DNA of 64,000 nucleotides. Source: Pseudoalteromonas sp. P1-25 (GTDB taxonomy: Bacteria > Pseudomonadota > Gammaproteobacteria > Enterobacterales > Alteromonadaceae). The position numbers and the translations under genes are program-made. The notes beneath the pieces were generated by a model. That model saw nothing but the letters and a program-made list of their open reading frames with translations, did no database searches and was not told the origin of the DNA. The stretch spans positions 186,001 through 250,000 of the forward strand of contig NZ_LKDW01000001.1 in NCBI RefSeq assembly GCF_001401805.1, written 5' to 3'. This document shows positions 17,829 through 24,586 of the stretch, piece by piece; position 1 is the first letter of the stretch; each line of letters starts with the position of its first letter.

Positions 17829-18581
17829 TTATTCTGCTGCGTGTACTGGCAGAGTTAACATATCTGGGGCAAGCTGCTTACGCGCGATGCGTAAACCTTT
17901 ATTAATTTGACTAATTGTGGAATCTGGTAAAGTAGAAAACGACTTAGTGTCGTTATCCCAACTACCAGCTTGCTTACCATCACGTGTTAAATAAATAAGC
18001 TCTAAGCGGCCAATGCGTAAAAAGTCTACTTCACGCTCTTTACCATCTACCATTAGCAGTGAGGTGTAGGCTTCAATAGTGCGTCCATAATCAACTTCTA
18101 CTTGGTATGCTTCTAATACGCGGCGGAATTTTTCGCTTGAGTTAATATCTGCACGGTCCATCATGGTGTTTAAAGAGCGAATACGCTCAGTGCGCTCTTC
18201 TTGCAAAAATGGCACATCAAGGGCTACAAATTGCTCAAGCCCTTCAATCATGCGCAGCATTAGTGGGGTGATCTGGCGTTCAATAATAGAGACTTGATCC
18301 ATTGATAGATTAAGTGACTCCATTTCTTCAATTTGATTATTTAACTGTTTAGTTAATTGCGCGTTATAAACAGTTAAGCCATCGATTTCTTTATTGAGGA
18401 CTTTAAACTGTTGAAGACGTCCTTGCATTGAATCAGCAATCTTGTCTATTTTTGTTTGTGATTGCGCAGCTGATTTATTTATTTCACTGCTTTTATCGAT
18501 AACCTTTTCTAAATCATTGGCATGCACTGCAGTACTTGCTGCTACAATACCTGCTAAGATCAATGGTTTAACGCCTTTCAT
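17829..18581 (-). CDS. DUF3450 periplasmic protein, first gene of TonB2 operon
   Basis: A 250-residue exported protein with a signal peptide (about 1-21, ending STAVHA). A long helical, coiled-coil-like region follows (about 25-110, SEINKSAAQSQTKIDKIADS, LTKQLNNQIEEMESLNLSMD), then a compact C-terminal domain. The DUF3450 family is almost always encoded immediately before ttpC in TonB2 clusters and probably contributes to the periplasmic part of the complex. No catalytic motif is seen. The ATG at 18581 has AAGG 8 bases upstream; the GTG three codons earlier overlaps that site and is less likely. It opens the six-gene operon. Confidence 0.9.
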   Translation of the reverse strand: MKGVKPLILAGIVAASTAVHANDLEKVIDKSSEINKSAAQSQTKIDKIADSMQGRLQQFKVLNKEIDGLTVYNAQLTKQLNNQIEEMESLNLSMDQVSIIERQITPLMLRMIEGLEQFVALDVPFLQEERTERIRSLNTMMDRADINSSEKFRRVLEAYQVEVDYGRTIEAYTSLLMVDGKEREVDFLRIGRLELIYLTRDGKQAGSWDNDTKSFSTLPDSTISQINKGLRIARKQLAPDMLTLPVHAAE

Positions 18582-18630
18582 CGCATACACCTTTACTCGT
18601 TAATTAGCGGATTTGCTAGTTTGTTTTTTT

Positions 18631-18655
18631 AGCCTAAACTGACTTCTTTTAGGCT
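18631..18655 (-). promoter_or_regulatory. Leader hairpin before DUF3450 gene
   Basis: AGCCTAAA (18631-18638) and TTTAGGCT (18648-18655) pair around a 9-nt loop. On the minus strand it is followed by seven A, not T, so it is not a terminator. It lies between the predicted promoter and the start codon and may affect translation or mRNA stability. Confidence 0.4.
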
Positions 18656-18675
18656 AAAGATTTTCAATGAGTGAA

Positions 18676-18709
18676 ATTGTATAGAGGAATAATGACAGGC
18701 ATGTTGCGC
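18676..18709 (-). promoter_or_regulatory. PhoB-like promoter of the TonB2 operon
   Basis: On the minus strand GCGCAAC-ATGC-CTGTCAT (18709-18692) is followed after exactly 10 bases by TACAAT (18681-18676). The downstream half-site CTGTCAT is a perfect Pho half-site; the upstream half is poor against consensus, though similar to that of the lipoprotein promoter. The layout is the same as at 13294-13327. Confidence 0.35.
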
Positions 18710-18714
18710 AAAAA

Positions 18715-18748
18715 AGTCTGTTTTATTACAGCTGTAACAAAACAGACT
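18715..18748 (-). terminator. Terminator of the diguanylate cyclase-DsbA unit
   Basis: A near-perfect 34-bp palindrome: 17-bp arms with one mismatch, centred at 18731/18732. A run of A lies on its left, so minus-strand transcripts end in U. It separates the DsbA gene from the TonB2 operon promoter. Confidence 0.85.
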
Positions 18749-18812
18749 CACTGCGAGTATTGAGGCGATATATACTGGGTAAAACAGTAAATAGATGTAA
18801 CGTGTTAGCCCA

Positions 18813-19427
18813 TTAGGCCAATAAACTATTAATCGTGTTTAGGGTTTGCTGATGGTCGGTGTAATTTATTTTAATTGCAATGGCTTTATTATCAGTTATT
18901 AATACTAACGAAGGAAAGCCTTGTATTGGCAAACTTGCATTAAATGCTAACTCCGCATGTAATTTCTGATTCAAAGCCTCTGAGTAAAGCTCTTCAAAAA
19001 ACTGTTGTTTATCTAAGCCGATTTTTTCAGCTAAGGTAATGAGGGTACTTTCATCAGATGGGTTTTGAGCATGCAGATAATAAGCATGTTGAATTGCCTC
19101 TATCATTTGTGGCTCTTTATTATGCGCTCTGGCAATAATTGCTGCTCTGCAGGCTGGATAAGTTGAGCGCCTTGGCTGACAAACCTGCCAAAAATCAAAA
19201 TTAAACTGTGTTCCCAACATCGCACTAATTTTATGCCACGTGCTTTGGAGCATGGCGCGCATATTTTCTGGCATCGGCTCTTGGCTATCTGGCGCAAGCC
19301 CCCCTACTCTGTATTCTATTGTCAGCTGCGAAGACAGCGCAGCTTTTAGCTTTAACCACGTTGGTTTATAGCCCCAACACCAACTGCACATAGGGTCATG
19401 TACATAAATAAGTTTAGTTTTACTCAT
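18813..19427 (-). CDS. Cytoplasmic DsbA-family thioredoxin-fold protein
   Basis: A 204-residue thioredoxin-fold protein of the DsbA/FrnE-like family. The redox motif CSWC is at residues 14-17 within HDPMCSWCWGY. The helical insertion and C-terminal SLPIQGFPSLVLI (containing the cis-Pro region) fit the family. There is no signal peptide, so it should act in the cytoplasm, unlike DsbA itself. The ATG at 19427 has GGAG 5 bases upstream; a longer reading frame to 19550 lies inside the upstream gene and is rejected. It overlaps the diguanylate cyclase stop by 8 bp, indicating translational coupling. Confidence 0.88.
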   Translation of the reverse strand: MSKTKLIYVHDPMCSWCWGYKPTWLKLKAALSSQLTIEYRVGGLAPDSQEPMPENMRAMLQSTWHKISAMLGTQFNFDFWQVCQPRRSTYPACRAAIIARAHNKEPQMIEAIQHAYYLHAQNPSDESTLITLAEKIGLDKQQFFEELYSEALNQKLHAELAFNASLPIQGFPSLVLITDNKAIAIKINYTDHQQTLNTINSLLA

Positions 19428-20523
19428 AGGGCTCCTGCGTGTGTTTTGATACAACTCGATTTCGGCCTCGCTCTTTGGCAAGGTATAAGTATTCATCTGC
19501 CTGTTTAAGTGCTGCGCTAAAATGTTCCACGTTATCCACCTGTGCCACACCTATACTACAGGTAATAAATACCCGCTCATTATCATCTGTTAAGATAGCT
19601 TGCTTTGCGACACACTGTTTAAAACTATCGGCTATTTTTGTAGCTGCTGAGGCCGTTTCCTTAGGTAAGATAACCACAAATTCTTCACCGCCATAGCGTG
19701 CTTTGACTGCAGAGCTTGGAAATTGTGAGTCGAGTAATTTTGTAAACTCAATCAATACAATGTCACCAAAATCGTGGCCATAGGTGTCATTTAGTCGTTT
19801 AAAGAAATCCAAATCAAGTAACAAAATAGAAAACGGCAGGTATTTTTCAGGCGTTTTAGCGGCTAATTTTAAAAAGTGAGCAGAGATAAAACGCCTGTTC
19901 GCGCCACCCGTAAGCTGATCAGTATAGGCATCTTGCGTTTGTGCAAGCGTTATATCGGCAATGGCCAAGTGGCTTTTAAACCGAAAGTATTCGCCAATAA
20001 ACGAAAAAATAAATACAAGCGTAAACGACGCTAAAAAACGAGACTTTTCAACGCTACCATAAGCAACTTGCCCAAAATCAGGTCCGTACAAAATAACGCT
20101 GCAACACAATAATAAACCTAAGCCAAGCCTACAGCCATGCTTTACGCCTAATGCTGCAAAGCACACCACTGGGTAAAACATAAGCCAATAAAGCGCTGTA
20201 TTTTCTTTCCCTCCCGTGTAAGTCAATGCCACACACATGATAAATACAATACACATACTTATTAATGCAACCATTTCAAGTTTGGCCGTTTTTATAAAAT
20301 AAAAAGCGCCACTAATAAGGGTAATGTTTACCGCTATTAACGAAACAGTGAGTATGGGCGAATACACCTTGTAGTTAAACACCACCAACATGGAGATAAC
20401 AATAATAGCAATGGCTATCATGGTAAATAACGAAAACGCTTGGCGCTGTTTATCCGAGCTATACACCTTATCGATGTTGATAAGGCTTAACCAACTTTGT
20501 CCTGACACTGATTTTTTTGCCAT
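19420..20523 (-). CDS. Membrane diguanylate cyclase (GGDEF domain)
   Basis: A 367-residue inner-membrane protein making cyclic di-GMP. Residues about 32-190 contain five to six predicted transmembrane helices with a short sensor part. The GGDEF domain runs from about 200 to 355. Its signature is ARYGGEEF, and the nucleotide loop LDLDFFKRLNDTYGHDFGD is intact, so it should be active. The canonical inhibitory RxxD site is absent (PSSA at that position). It is the first gene of a two-gene unit with a DsbA-family protein and overlaps it by 8 bp. The link between the two functions is not obvious. Confidence 0.93.
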   Translation of the reverse strand: MAKKSVSGQSWLSLINIDKVYSSDKQRQAFSLFTMIAIAIIVISMLVVFNYKVYSPILTVSLIAVNITLISGAFYFIKTAKLEMVALISMCIVFIMCVALTYTGGKENTALYWLMFYPVVCFAALGVKHGCRLGLGLLLCCSVILYGPDFGQVAYGSVEKSRFLASFTLVFIFSFIGEYFRFKSHLAIADITLAQTQDAYTDQLTGGANRRFISAHFLKLAAKTPEKYLPFSILLLDLDFFKRLNDTYGHDFGDIVLIEFTKLLDSQFPSSAVKARYGGEEFVVILPKETASAATKIADSFKQCVAKQAILTDDNERVFITCSIGVAQVDNVEHFSAALKQADEYLYLAKERGRNRVVSKHTQEPYE

Positions 20524-20730
20524 ATTTTAAACTCTAAACTTTTGAACCACGTGTGCTAAATTGCAACTTAAGTTTAGTACATTCAGTATAAGTGTTTTTT
20601 TAAATTTTTTGTGCGGTAGCGACGGCCAAAGCTTAATACTTAAAAACGCTTTTTAGCACTGATTTTTGCCCACTATAACTAATCAAACTTTGTTTCACTG
20701 ATCCGATAATGGTTTTGTACTGGTGAATAG

Positions 20731-20931
20731 TTGCCAAACTTATCAATACAATTTTTTGCATTTACACGGCGCACTGCTAACCACTTGTATGTAATTTTTG
20801 AAGCAATGCCTATTTAATTGGCCGAAGCCGATTTCGAGGAATTATTTATTGATAAGGCCAAAGAAACAATACGGTGCGAGTTAAAGTTGGGTGAGTACAG
20901 CATGAACGCCTTTTTTAATTATTTGTTATAG
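20731..20931 (+). pseudogene. Degenerate C-terminal gene remnant
   Basis: In one plus-strand frame the translation is protein-like on both sides of a single in-frame stop at 20815. Before it is QFFAFTRRTANHLYVIFEAM; after it is DFEELFIDKAKETIRCELKL followed by GEYSMNAFFNYLL and a stop. There is no start codon with a ribosome-binding site, and the frame is closed upstream by TAG at 20728. It looks like the last 65 or so codons of a decayed gene. I cannot name the family. Confidence 0.45.
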
Positions 20932-21076
20932 CGTGTATTTTTAACAAATATTTAAAGGTGTGTCGCTAATAACAAGTTAGATAAGCTCTATTTGAACTTA
21001 AAATAAGAATAAAGAACCAGCTATTTGATGATACATATTGAATATACGACAATATTTGCGGTCAAAACTAAATTTA

Positions 21077-21090
21077 TTGGAACGTTCCTA
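21077..21090. promoter_or_regulatory. LacI-type operator-like palindrome downstream of sugar transporter
   Basis: TTGGAACGTTCCTA contains a perfect palindrome GGAACGTTCC with a central CG, typical of LacI-family sites. It matches the site at 22475-22487 (TTGGAACGTTACA) at 11 of 13 positions. It lies about 60 bp beyond the transporter stop, next to the gene remnant. Confidence 0.4.
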
Positions 21091-21107
21091 CAAATTTGTT
21101 ATAAAAA

Positions 21108-21133
21108 AGCGACTGAATACGTATTCAGTCGCT
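21108..21133 (-). terminator. Terminator of the sugar transporter gene
   Basis: A perfect 26-bp palindrome, AGCGACTGAATAC followed by its complement. Six A on the left give a minus-strand U tract, 18 bp after the stop codon. Confidence 0.9.
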
Positions 21134-21150
21134 CTTACATACAAGCGTAT

Positions 21151-22404
21151 TTACCATTTTTTAGCTAAACGAACCACGTTCAAGCCATACCAAGCAATAA
21201 ATACGTAACACACTAGCGGAACAAAAAAGCTTTTCTGTATATTAACAACATCAGCAATGTACCCTTGTAATAAAGGCACCAATGCCCCGCCGACAATTGC
21301 CAAACACAACCAGCCAGACCCCTTACTAGTCAATGATCCTAAGCGCTCTATAGCAACAGAAAAAATAGTTGGGAACATAATTGAGTTAAATAAACCAATT
21401 GCAAGAACCGCGTACAGCGCAACATTACCTTGTGTAAATATAGTCACAAGTAATAAGGCAATTACCATACAGGCATTAAAAGCCAACGCTTTTGAAGGCG
21501 CTATCTTTTGCAGTAAAGCTGAGCCAATAAAGCGACCAACCATAGCTCCGCCCCAGTAGTAGCTGATTAGTGCGGCAGCAGCGTGTTCTTCAAGCCCTGC
21601 TATATGCGCTTCACCAAAAAAGTTAACTAAAAAACTACCAATAGCAACTTCACCACCTACATAGCAAAAAATAGCCAGTACACCCATTGTTAAATGGGGT
21701 GCTTGTGTTAATGAACGAGTTTCATTAATTGGGTTATTTTCTTCTTTATGCCCTTCTATGTCAGGCAATTTAATAAAGGCGAACACAATCGCAATAATCA
21801 GTAAGGCCGCTGCTAACATTAAATAAGGGACTTTTACAGATTCAGCGCTTGCGGCACTGGCCGCTAGTGTTCCCGCTGTACCAAAAAAGAGTATTCCCCC
21901 AACATACGGGCCTACTGTTGTACCTAAAGCATTAAGCGCTTGCGCTAAATTTAGCCTTGATGACGCGGTTTTTTCAGGCCCTAAAGCAGCTACGTACGGG
22001 TTAGCAGAAACCTGCAAAACAGTTACACCGGCAGCAAGTACAAATAATGCACCTAAAAACAACCAGTATTCATGCACCACTACTGCAGGGTAAAACAGCA
22101 TACAGCCAATTGAGGCAACCACTAGGCCGGTTAGTATGCCTTTTTTATAACCTAATTGTTTAACCAATATTCCAGCCGGAATAGAGACAATAAAATAGGC
22201 GCCAAAAAAGCAAAACTGTACCAGCATTGCTTCAAAGTAAGTTAGGTCAAAAACGCCTTTAAGACGAGGAATTAGTACGTCGTTTAAAACAGTAATAAAA
22301 CCCCATAAAAAAAACAGTGTGGTCATTGCAGTCAGCGGTAACAGGTAATTTTTATTTTGTTGCTCTTTGACCGCAAATGATTGATTGGTATTTATTTCAC
22401 TCAC
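21151..22404 (-). CDS. FucP/GluP-type sugar:proton symporter (MFS)
   Basis: A 417-residue major facilitator with twelve predicted transmembrane helices, of the FucP/GluP (glucose/galactose/fucose/N-acetylglucosamine) group. Group motifs are FFLWGFITVLNDVLIPRLK near residue 30, VLQVSANPYVAALGP near 130 and SRLNLAQALNALGTTVGP near 148. It imports a monosaccharide with protons; the exact sugar is not deducible. The start is GTG at 22404. The gene is monocistronic, ends at a strong terminator and has a LacI-like operator about 70 bp upstream of its start, so it is probably induced by its sugar. No catabolic genes are adjacent. Confidence 0.88.
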   Translation of the reverse strand: MSEINTNQSFAVKEQQNKNYLLPLTAMTTLFFLWGFITVLNDVLIPRLKGVFDLTYFEAMLVQFCFFGAYFIVSIPAGILVKQLGYKKGILTGLVVASIGCMLFYPAVVVHEYWLFLGALFVLAAGVTVLQVSANPYVAALGPEKTASSRLNLAQALNALGTTVGPYVGGILFFGTAGTLAASAASAESVKVPYLMLAAALLIIAIVFAFIKLPDIEGHKEENNPINETRSLTQAPHLTMGVLAIFCYVGGEVAIGSFLVNFFGEAHIAGLEEHAAAALISYYWGGAMVGRFIGSALLQKIAPSKALAFNACMVIALLLVTIFTQGNVALYAVLAIGLFNSIMFPTIFSVAIERLGSLTSKGSGWLCLAIVGGALVPLLQGYIADVVNIQKSFFVPLVCYVFIAWYGLNVVRLAKKW

Positions 22405-22474
22405 GTCATTTTCACTCCATTAACAAGTTGAAAATGATTTTACACGTTTAAGGCATATTAAAAGCACAAAATAA

Positions 22475-22487
22475 TTGGAACGTTACA
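22475..22487 (-). promoter_or_regulatory. LacI-type operator upstream of sugar transporter
   Basis: TTGGAACGTTACA, a near-palindrome with central ACGT, lies about 70 bp upstream of the transporter start. It overlaps the stop codon of the upstream binding-protein gene. A close copy is at 21077. Confidence 0.45.
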
Positions 22488-23376
22488 ATAAACCACATTC
22501 ATTCATTAAGGTTTTTTTGAGCCTTTGTGTTTCGCCACTATTTTTAAACTTGTACAAAGCCGTATTAATATCTTCTAGAATAGATAACCAATTAGGCGTT
22601 TTTTTGCTAATAGCAAAGTAGAGGGGGTTAAACTGAATTGGGTGACTTTCTGGTTCAATAGCACTGAGTAATGCCTGTTTCTCGTTATCGGGTAAAGAGG
22701 CATATTTAACCGAGTAAATCAGTACAGCGGGATCGCCTATAATTAAATCCACACGCTCAGCCGCCAGTAATTTTACAAGCTGTAAATCATCAACGGCGTT
22801 AATAATAATAAATTCGTTATTATCCATCATGGCATCAAACTCAGGCGTATTTTGATAGCCTCTAACTACCCCAATACGCGAGCCCTTTAATGACTTTAAA
22901 TTGCCATTAAACCTATCGGGCTCGCCTCTGCGTTTTAAAAAGCCTATATTGCCGCCTTCAAACGAATTAGAAAGGCCAAGTAATTTTCGACGAGTTTGGT
23001 GTGGTACGTAATCAGAAGGTGCGGTATCTTCGATAAAGTATTCTGGCATTAATATATCTGCTTTACCTAGTTCAACGGCACGAACAGCTCTTGCCCACGG
23101 TACAAATTCAATGTAAACGCTATAGCCAGCACTGTTAAATATAGATACGGTAAATTGATACACCCACCCTTTATTACACAGTTTGTTACCTATGTAAGGC
23201 GGCCAATCTTCAGTAACAACGTGAATAGTTTTAGTGCTGTTAGGTGCGCTAAATAAATAACCTGATTTATAGCGCTCACCTGTTACAGTGTAGGATGTAT
23301 CGTCCTGCATGTAAGTCACAGGGACCTGAGCAAAGCAAAAAGGTGAAAGTAAAAACAAAACTAACAATATGCGCAT
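22483..23376 (-). CDS. Periplasmic solute-binding protein, family 3
   Basis: A 297-residue exported protein with signal peptide MRILLVLFLLSPFCFA and a family 3 bilobed binding domain (about 50-290). Recognisable segments are VVTEDWPPYIG, VEFVPWARAVRAVELGKADIL, LKGSRIGVVRGYQNTPEF and LLAAERVDLIIGDPAVLIY. In Alteromonadales such orphan proteins without permease genes are common and may serve as sensors or have unknown roles; amino-acid binding is not assured. Neighbours give no permease. It is separated from the transporter by 78 bp, and a shared transcript is possible but not shown. Confidence 0.85.
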   Translation of the reverse strand: MRILLVLFLLSPFCFAQVPVTYMQDDTSYTVTGERYKSGYLFSAPNSTKTIHVVTEDWPPYIGNKLCNKGWVYQFTVSIFNSAGYSVYIEFVPWARAVRAVELGKADILMPEYFIEDTAPSDYVPHQTRRKLLGLSNSFEGGNIGFLKRRGEPDRFNGNLKSLKGSRIGVVRGYQNTPEFDAMMDNNEFIIINAVDDLQLVKLLAAERVDLIIGDPAVLIYSVKYASLPDNEKQALLSAIEPESHPIQFNPLYFAISKKTPNWLSILEDINTALYKFKNSGETQRLKKTLMNECGLL

Positions 23377-23465
23377 AGTTACACTTTATTTGGAATATTT
23401 CCCTAAAGTGTAGAACTAAGTACGCAAAGTAAAAGAAATTTTATTAAGATAGTTTTGCTCGAAGC

Positions 23466-23978
23466 TTAGGTTTTATCCCACTTCATTTTATTATTGGTAT
23501 CGCGCGAATTAATAATGGTTGAATCACTGCTCTCTACACCACCGAGCTTTGCTAAACGGTCGTACAATACGACATTACAAGTAGCAGCAAGGTTCATACA
23601 GCCAATAGTTGGCACGTACACGACTTCATCACACCATTTTAAAACATCTTTTGGTATAGAGCCGTCTTCAGGGCCGAATAAATAAAATGCATTTTCTGGG
23701 TGCTTAAAATCAGGCAAAGGTGTCGCGCCTTCAATGAGTTCAATAACCACAACAGTTGCACCTTCTGGTTTTACGCTTTGTAGATTATCAGTGGCATTTA
23801 AGGGGATCCGCTCAACAACGTTTTTAGTATCGGTATGAAATTTTTTAGCGTTTAAATAACGGCTACCGGTAAAGAAAACTTGCTTTGCATCGTAGCAACC
23901 CGCAGCACGTAAAACACCGCCTACATTTGTAGGGCTTTTAGGGTTTATTAGACCTATGCTAGCTTTTAAGTTGCTCAT
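23466..23978 (-). CDS. SPOUT (TrmH-type) RNA methyltransferase
   Basis: A 170-residue SAM-dependent RNA 2'-O-methyltransferase-like protein of the SpoU/TrmH class. The three family motifs are present: PTNVGGVLRAAG (about 16-27), AFYLFGPEDGSIP (about 95-107) and MNLAATCNVVLYDRLAK (about 127-143). It lacks an N-terminal RNA-binding extension, so it resembles a minimal TrmL-like enzyme; its RNA target is unknown. The ATG at 23978 shares one base with the stop of the upstream YcgN gene (TAATG) and has AAGGA 9 bases upstream. A TTG nine bases earlier is less likely. Confidence 0.88.
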   Translation of the reverse strand: MSNLKASIGLINPKSPTNVGGVLRAAGCYDAKQVFFTGSRYLNAKKFHTDTKNVVERIPLNATDNLQSVKPEGATVVVIELIEGATPLPDFKHPENAFYLFGPEDGSIPKDVLKWCDEVVYVPTIGCMNLAATCNVVLYDRLAKLGGVESSDSTIINSRDTNNKMKWDKT

Positions 23979-24490
23979 TAATCGCAATCCTTAGTGGGCC
24001 ACTCAGCTATGTATAAATCAAAGTCATCAAGCTTTACGTCACAGTCTTTTACTGTTTTATCTTTAACGGATATACCTAACTCATGCATTTGTGATTTTTC
24101 GCCATTGTTTAAAAGCGGGTGCCACGATGCTAAACCACGGCCTTCGTGTAATCGGCGATAGCTGCAGCTTTGCGGCATAAAAAAGATATCTTTAAGGTTG
24201 GCTTTGGTAAGCTTTACACATGAAGGAACAAGCGTCTGGCGGTTTTCGTATTCGCTACAACCACAAGTGTTGTTATCAAGATATTGGCAAACAATGTTAG
24301 TGAAAATAAGCTCTTCACCTTCGCGTAATTGATCCGTAGCGGTAAACTCGTCTTCATCCTCACTGTCAATAAAGGTGTTTAAACAACATTTTCCGCAACC
24401 ATCACAAATCGCTTCCCATTCGTTTTGGTTCATATCGGCTAAACTTTTTTTAAGCCAAAACTGTGTATTTGCTAATTCTTGATCAAACAT
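23978..24490 (-). CDS. ycgN: YcgN family cysteine-cluster protein (UPF0260)
   Basis: A 170-residue protein of the YcgN/YkgJ cysteine-cluster family. The N-terminal CDGCGKCC motif (about residues 29-36), together with further Cys residues (CQYLDNNTCGCSEY, VPSC), suggests a zinc or iron-sulfur site. The family has no proven role. It overlaps the methyltransferase start by one base and forms a two-gene unit with it. In E. coli ycgN lies next to ycgL and minC; here it is about 8 kb from them, so the neighbourhood has been partly rearranged. Confidence 0.9.
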   Translation of the reverse strand: MFDQELANTQFWLKKSLADMNQNEWEAICDGCGKCCLNTFIDSEDEDEFTATDQLREGEELIFTNIVCQYLDNNTCGCSEYENRQTLVPSCVKLTKANLKDIFFMPQSCSYRRLHEGRGLASWHPLLNNGEKSQMHELGISVKDKTVKDCDVKLDDFDLYIAEWPTKDCD

Positions 24491-24546
24491 AATTTACTCG
24501 CGCCCCTAAAGAGCGCGCATTCTAACGTATTGCAGCTATACGCGCA

Positions 24547-24570
24547 AAGCCCGTGCTTTTATCAACACGG
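24547..24570 (-). terminator. Hairpin after the DUF885 gene
   Basis: GCCCGTG (24547-24553) pairs with CACGGGC (24564-24570) around a 10-nt loop. The following minus-strand run is only TTT, so it is a moderate terminator. Confidence 0.6.
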
Positions 24571-24586
24571 GCGTTCGTGTATTGTT

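Larger units (their letters stand above)
20524..21150. other. 627-bp intergenic region with gene remnant, operator and terminator
   Basis: Contains AT-rich sequence without clear signals (20524-20730), a degenerate plus-strand coding remnant (20731-20931), a LacI-type palindrome (21077-21090) and the terminator of the sugar transporter (21108-21133). The promoter of the diguanylate cyclase must lie near 20530-20600. Confidence 0.5.

Noticed and set aside
19428-19550. Longer DsbA-like protein starting at 19550
   Set aside because: The extra 41 residues lie inside the upstream cyclase gene in another frame, and a perfect GGAG site marks the ATG at 19427.
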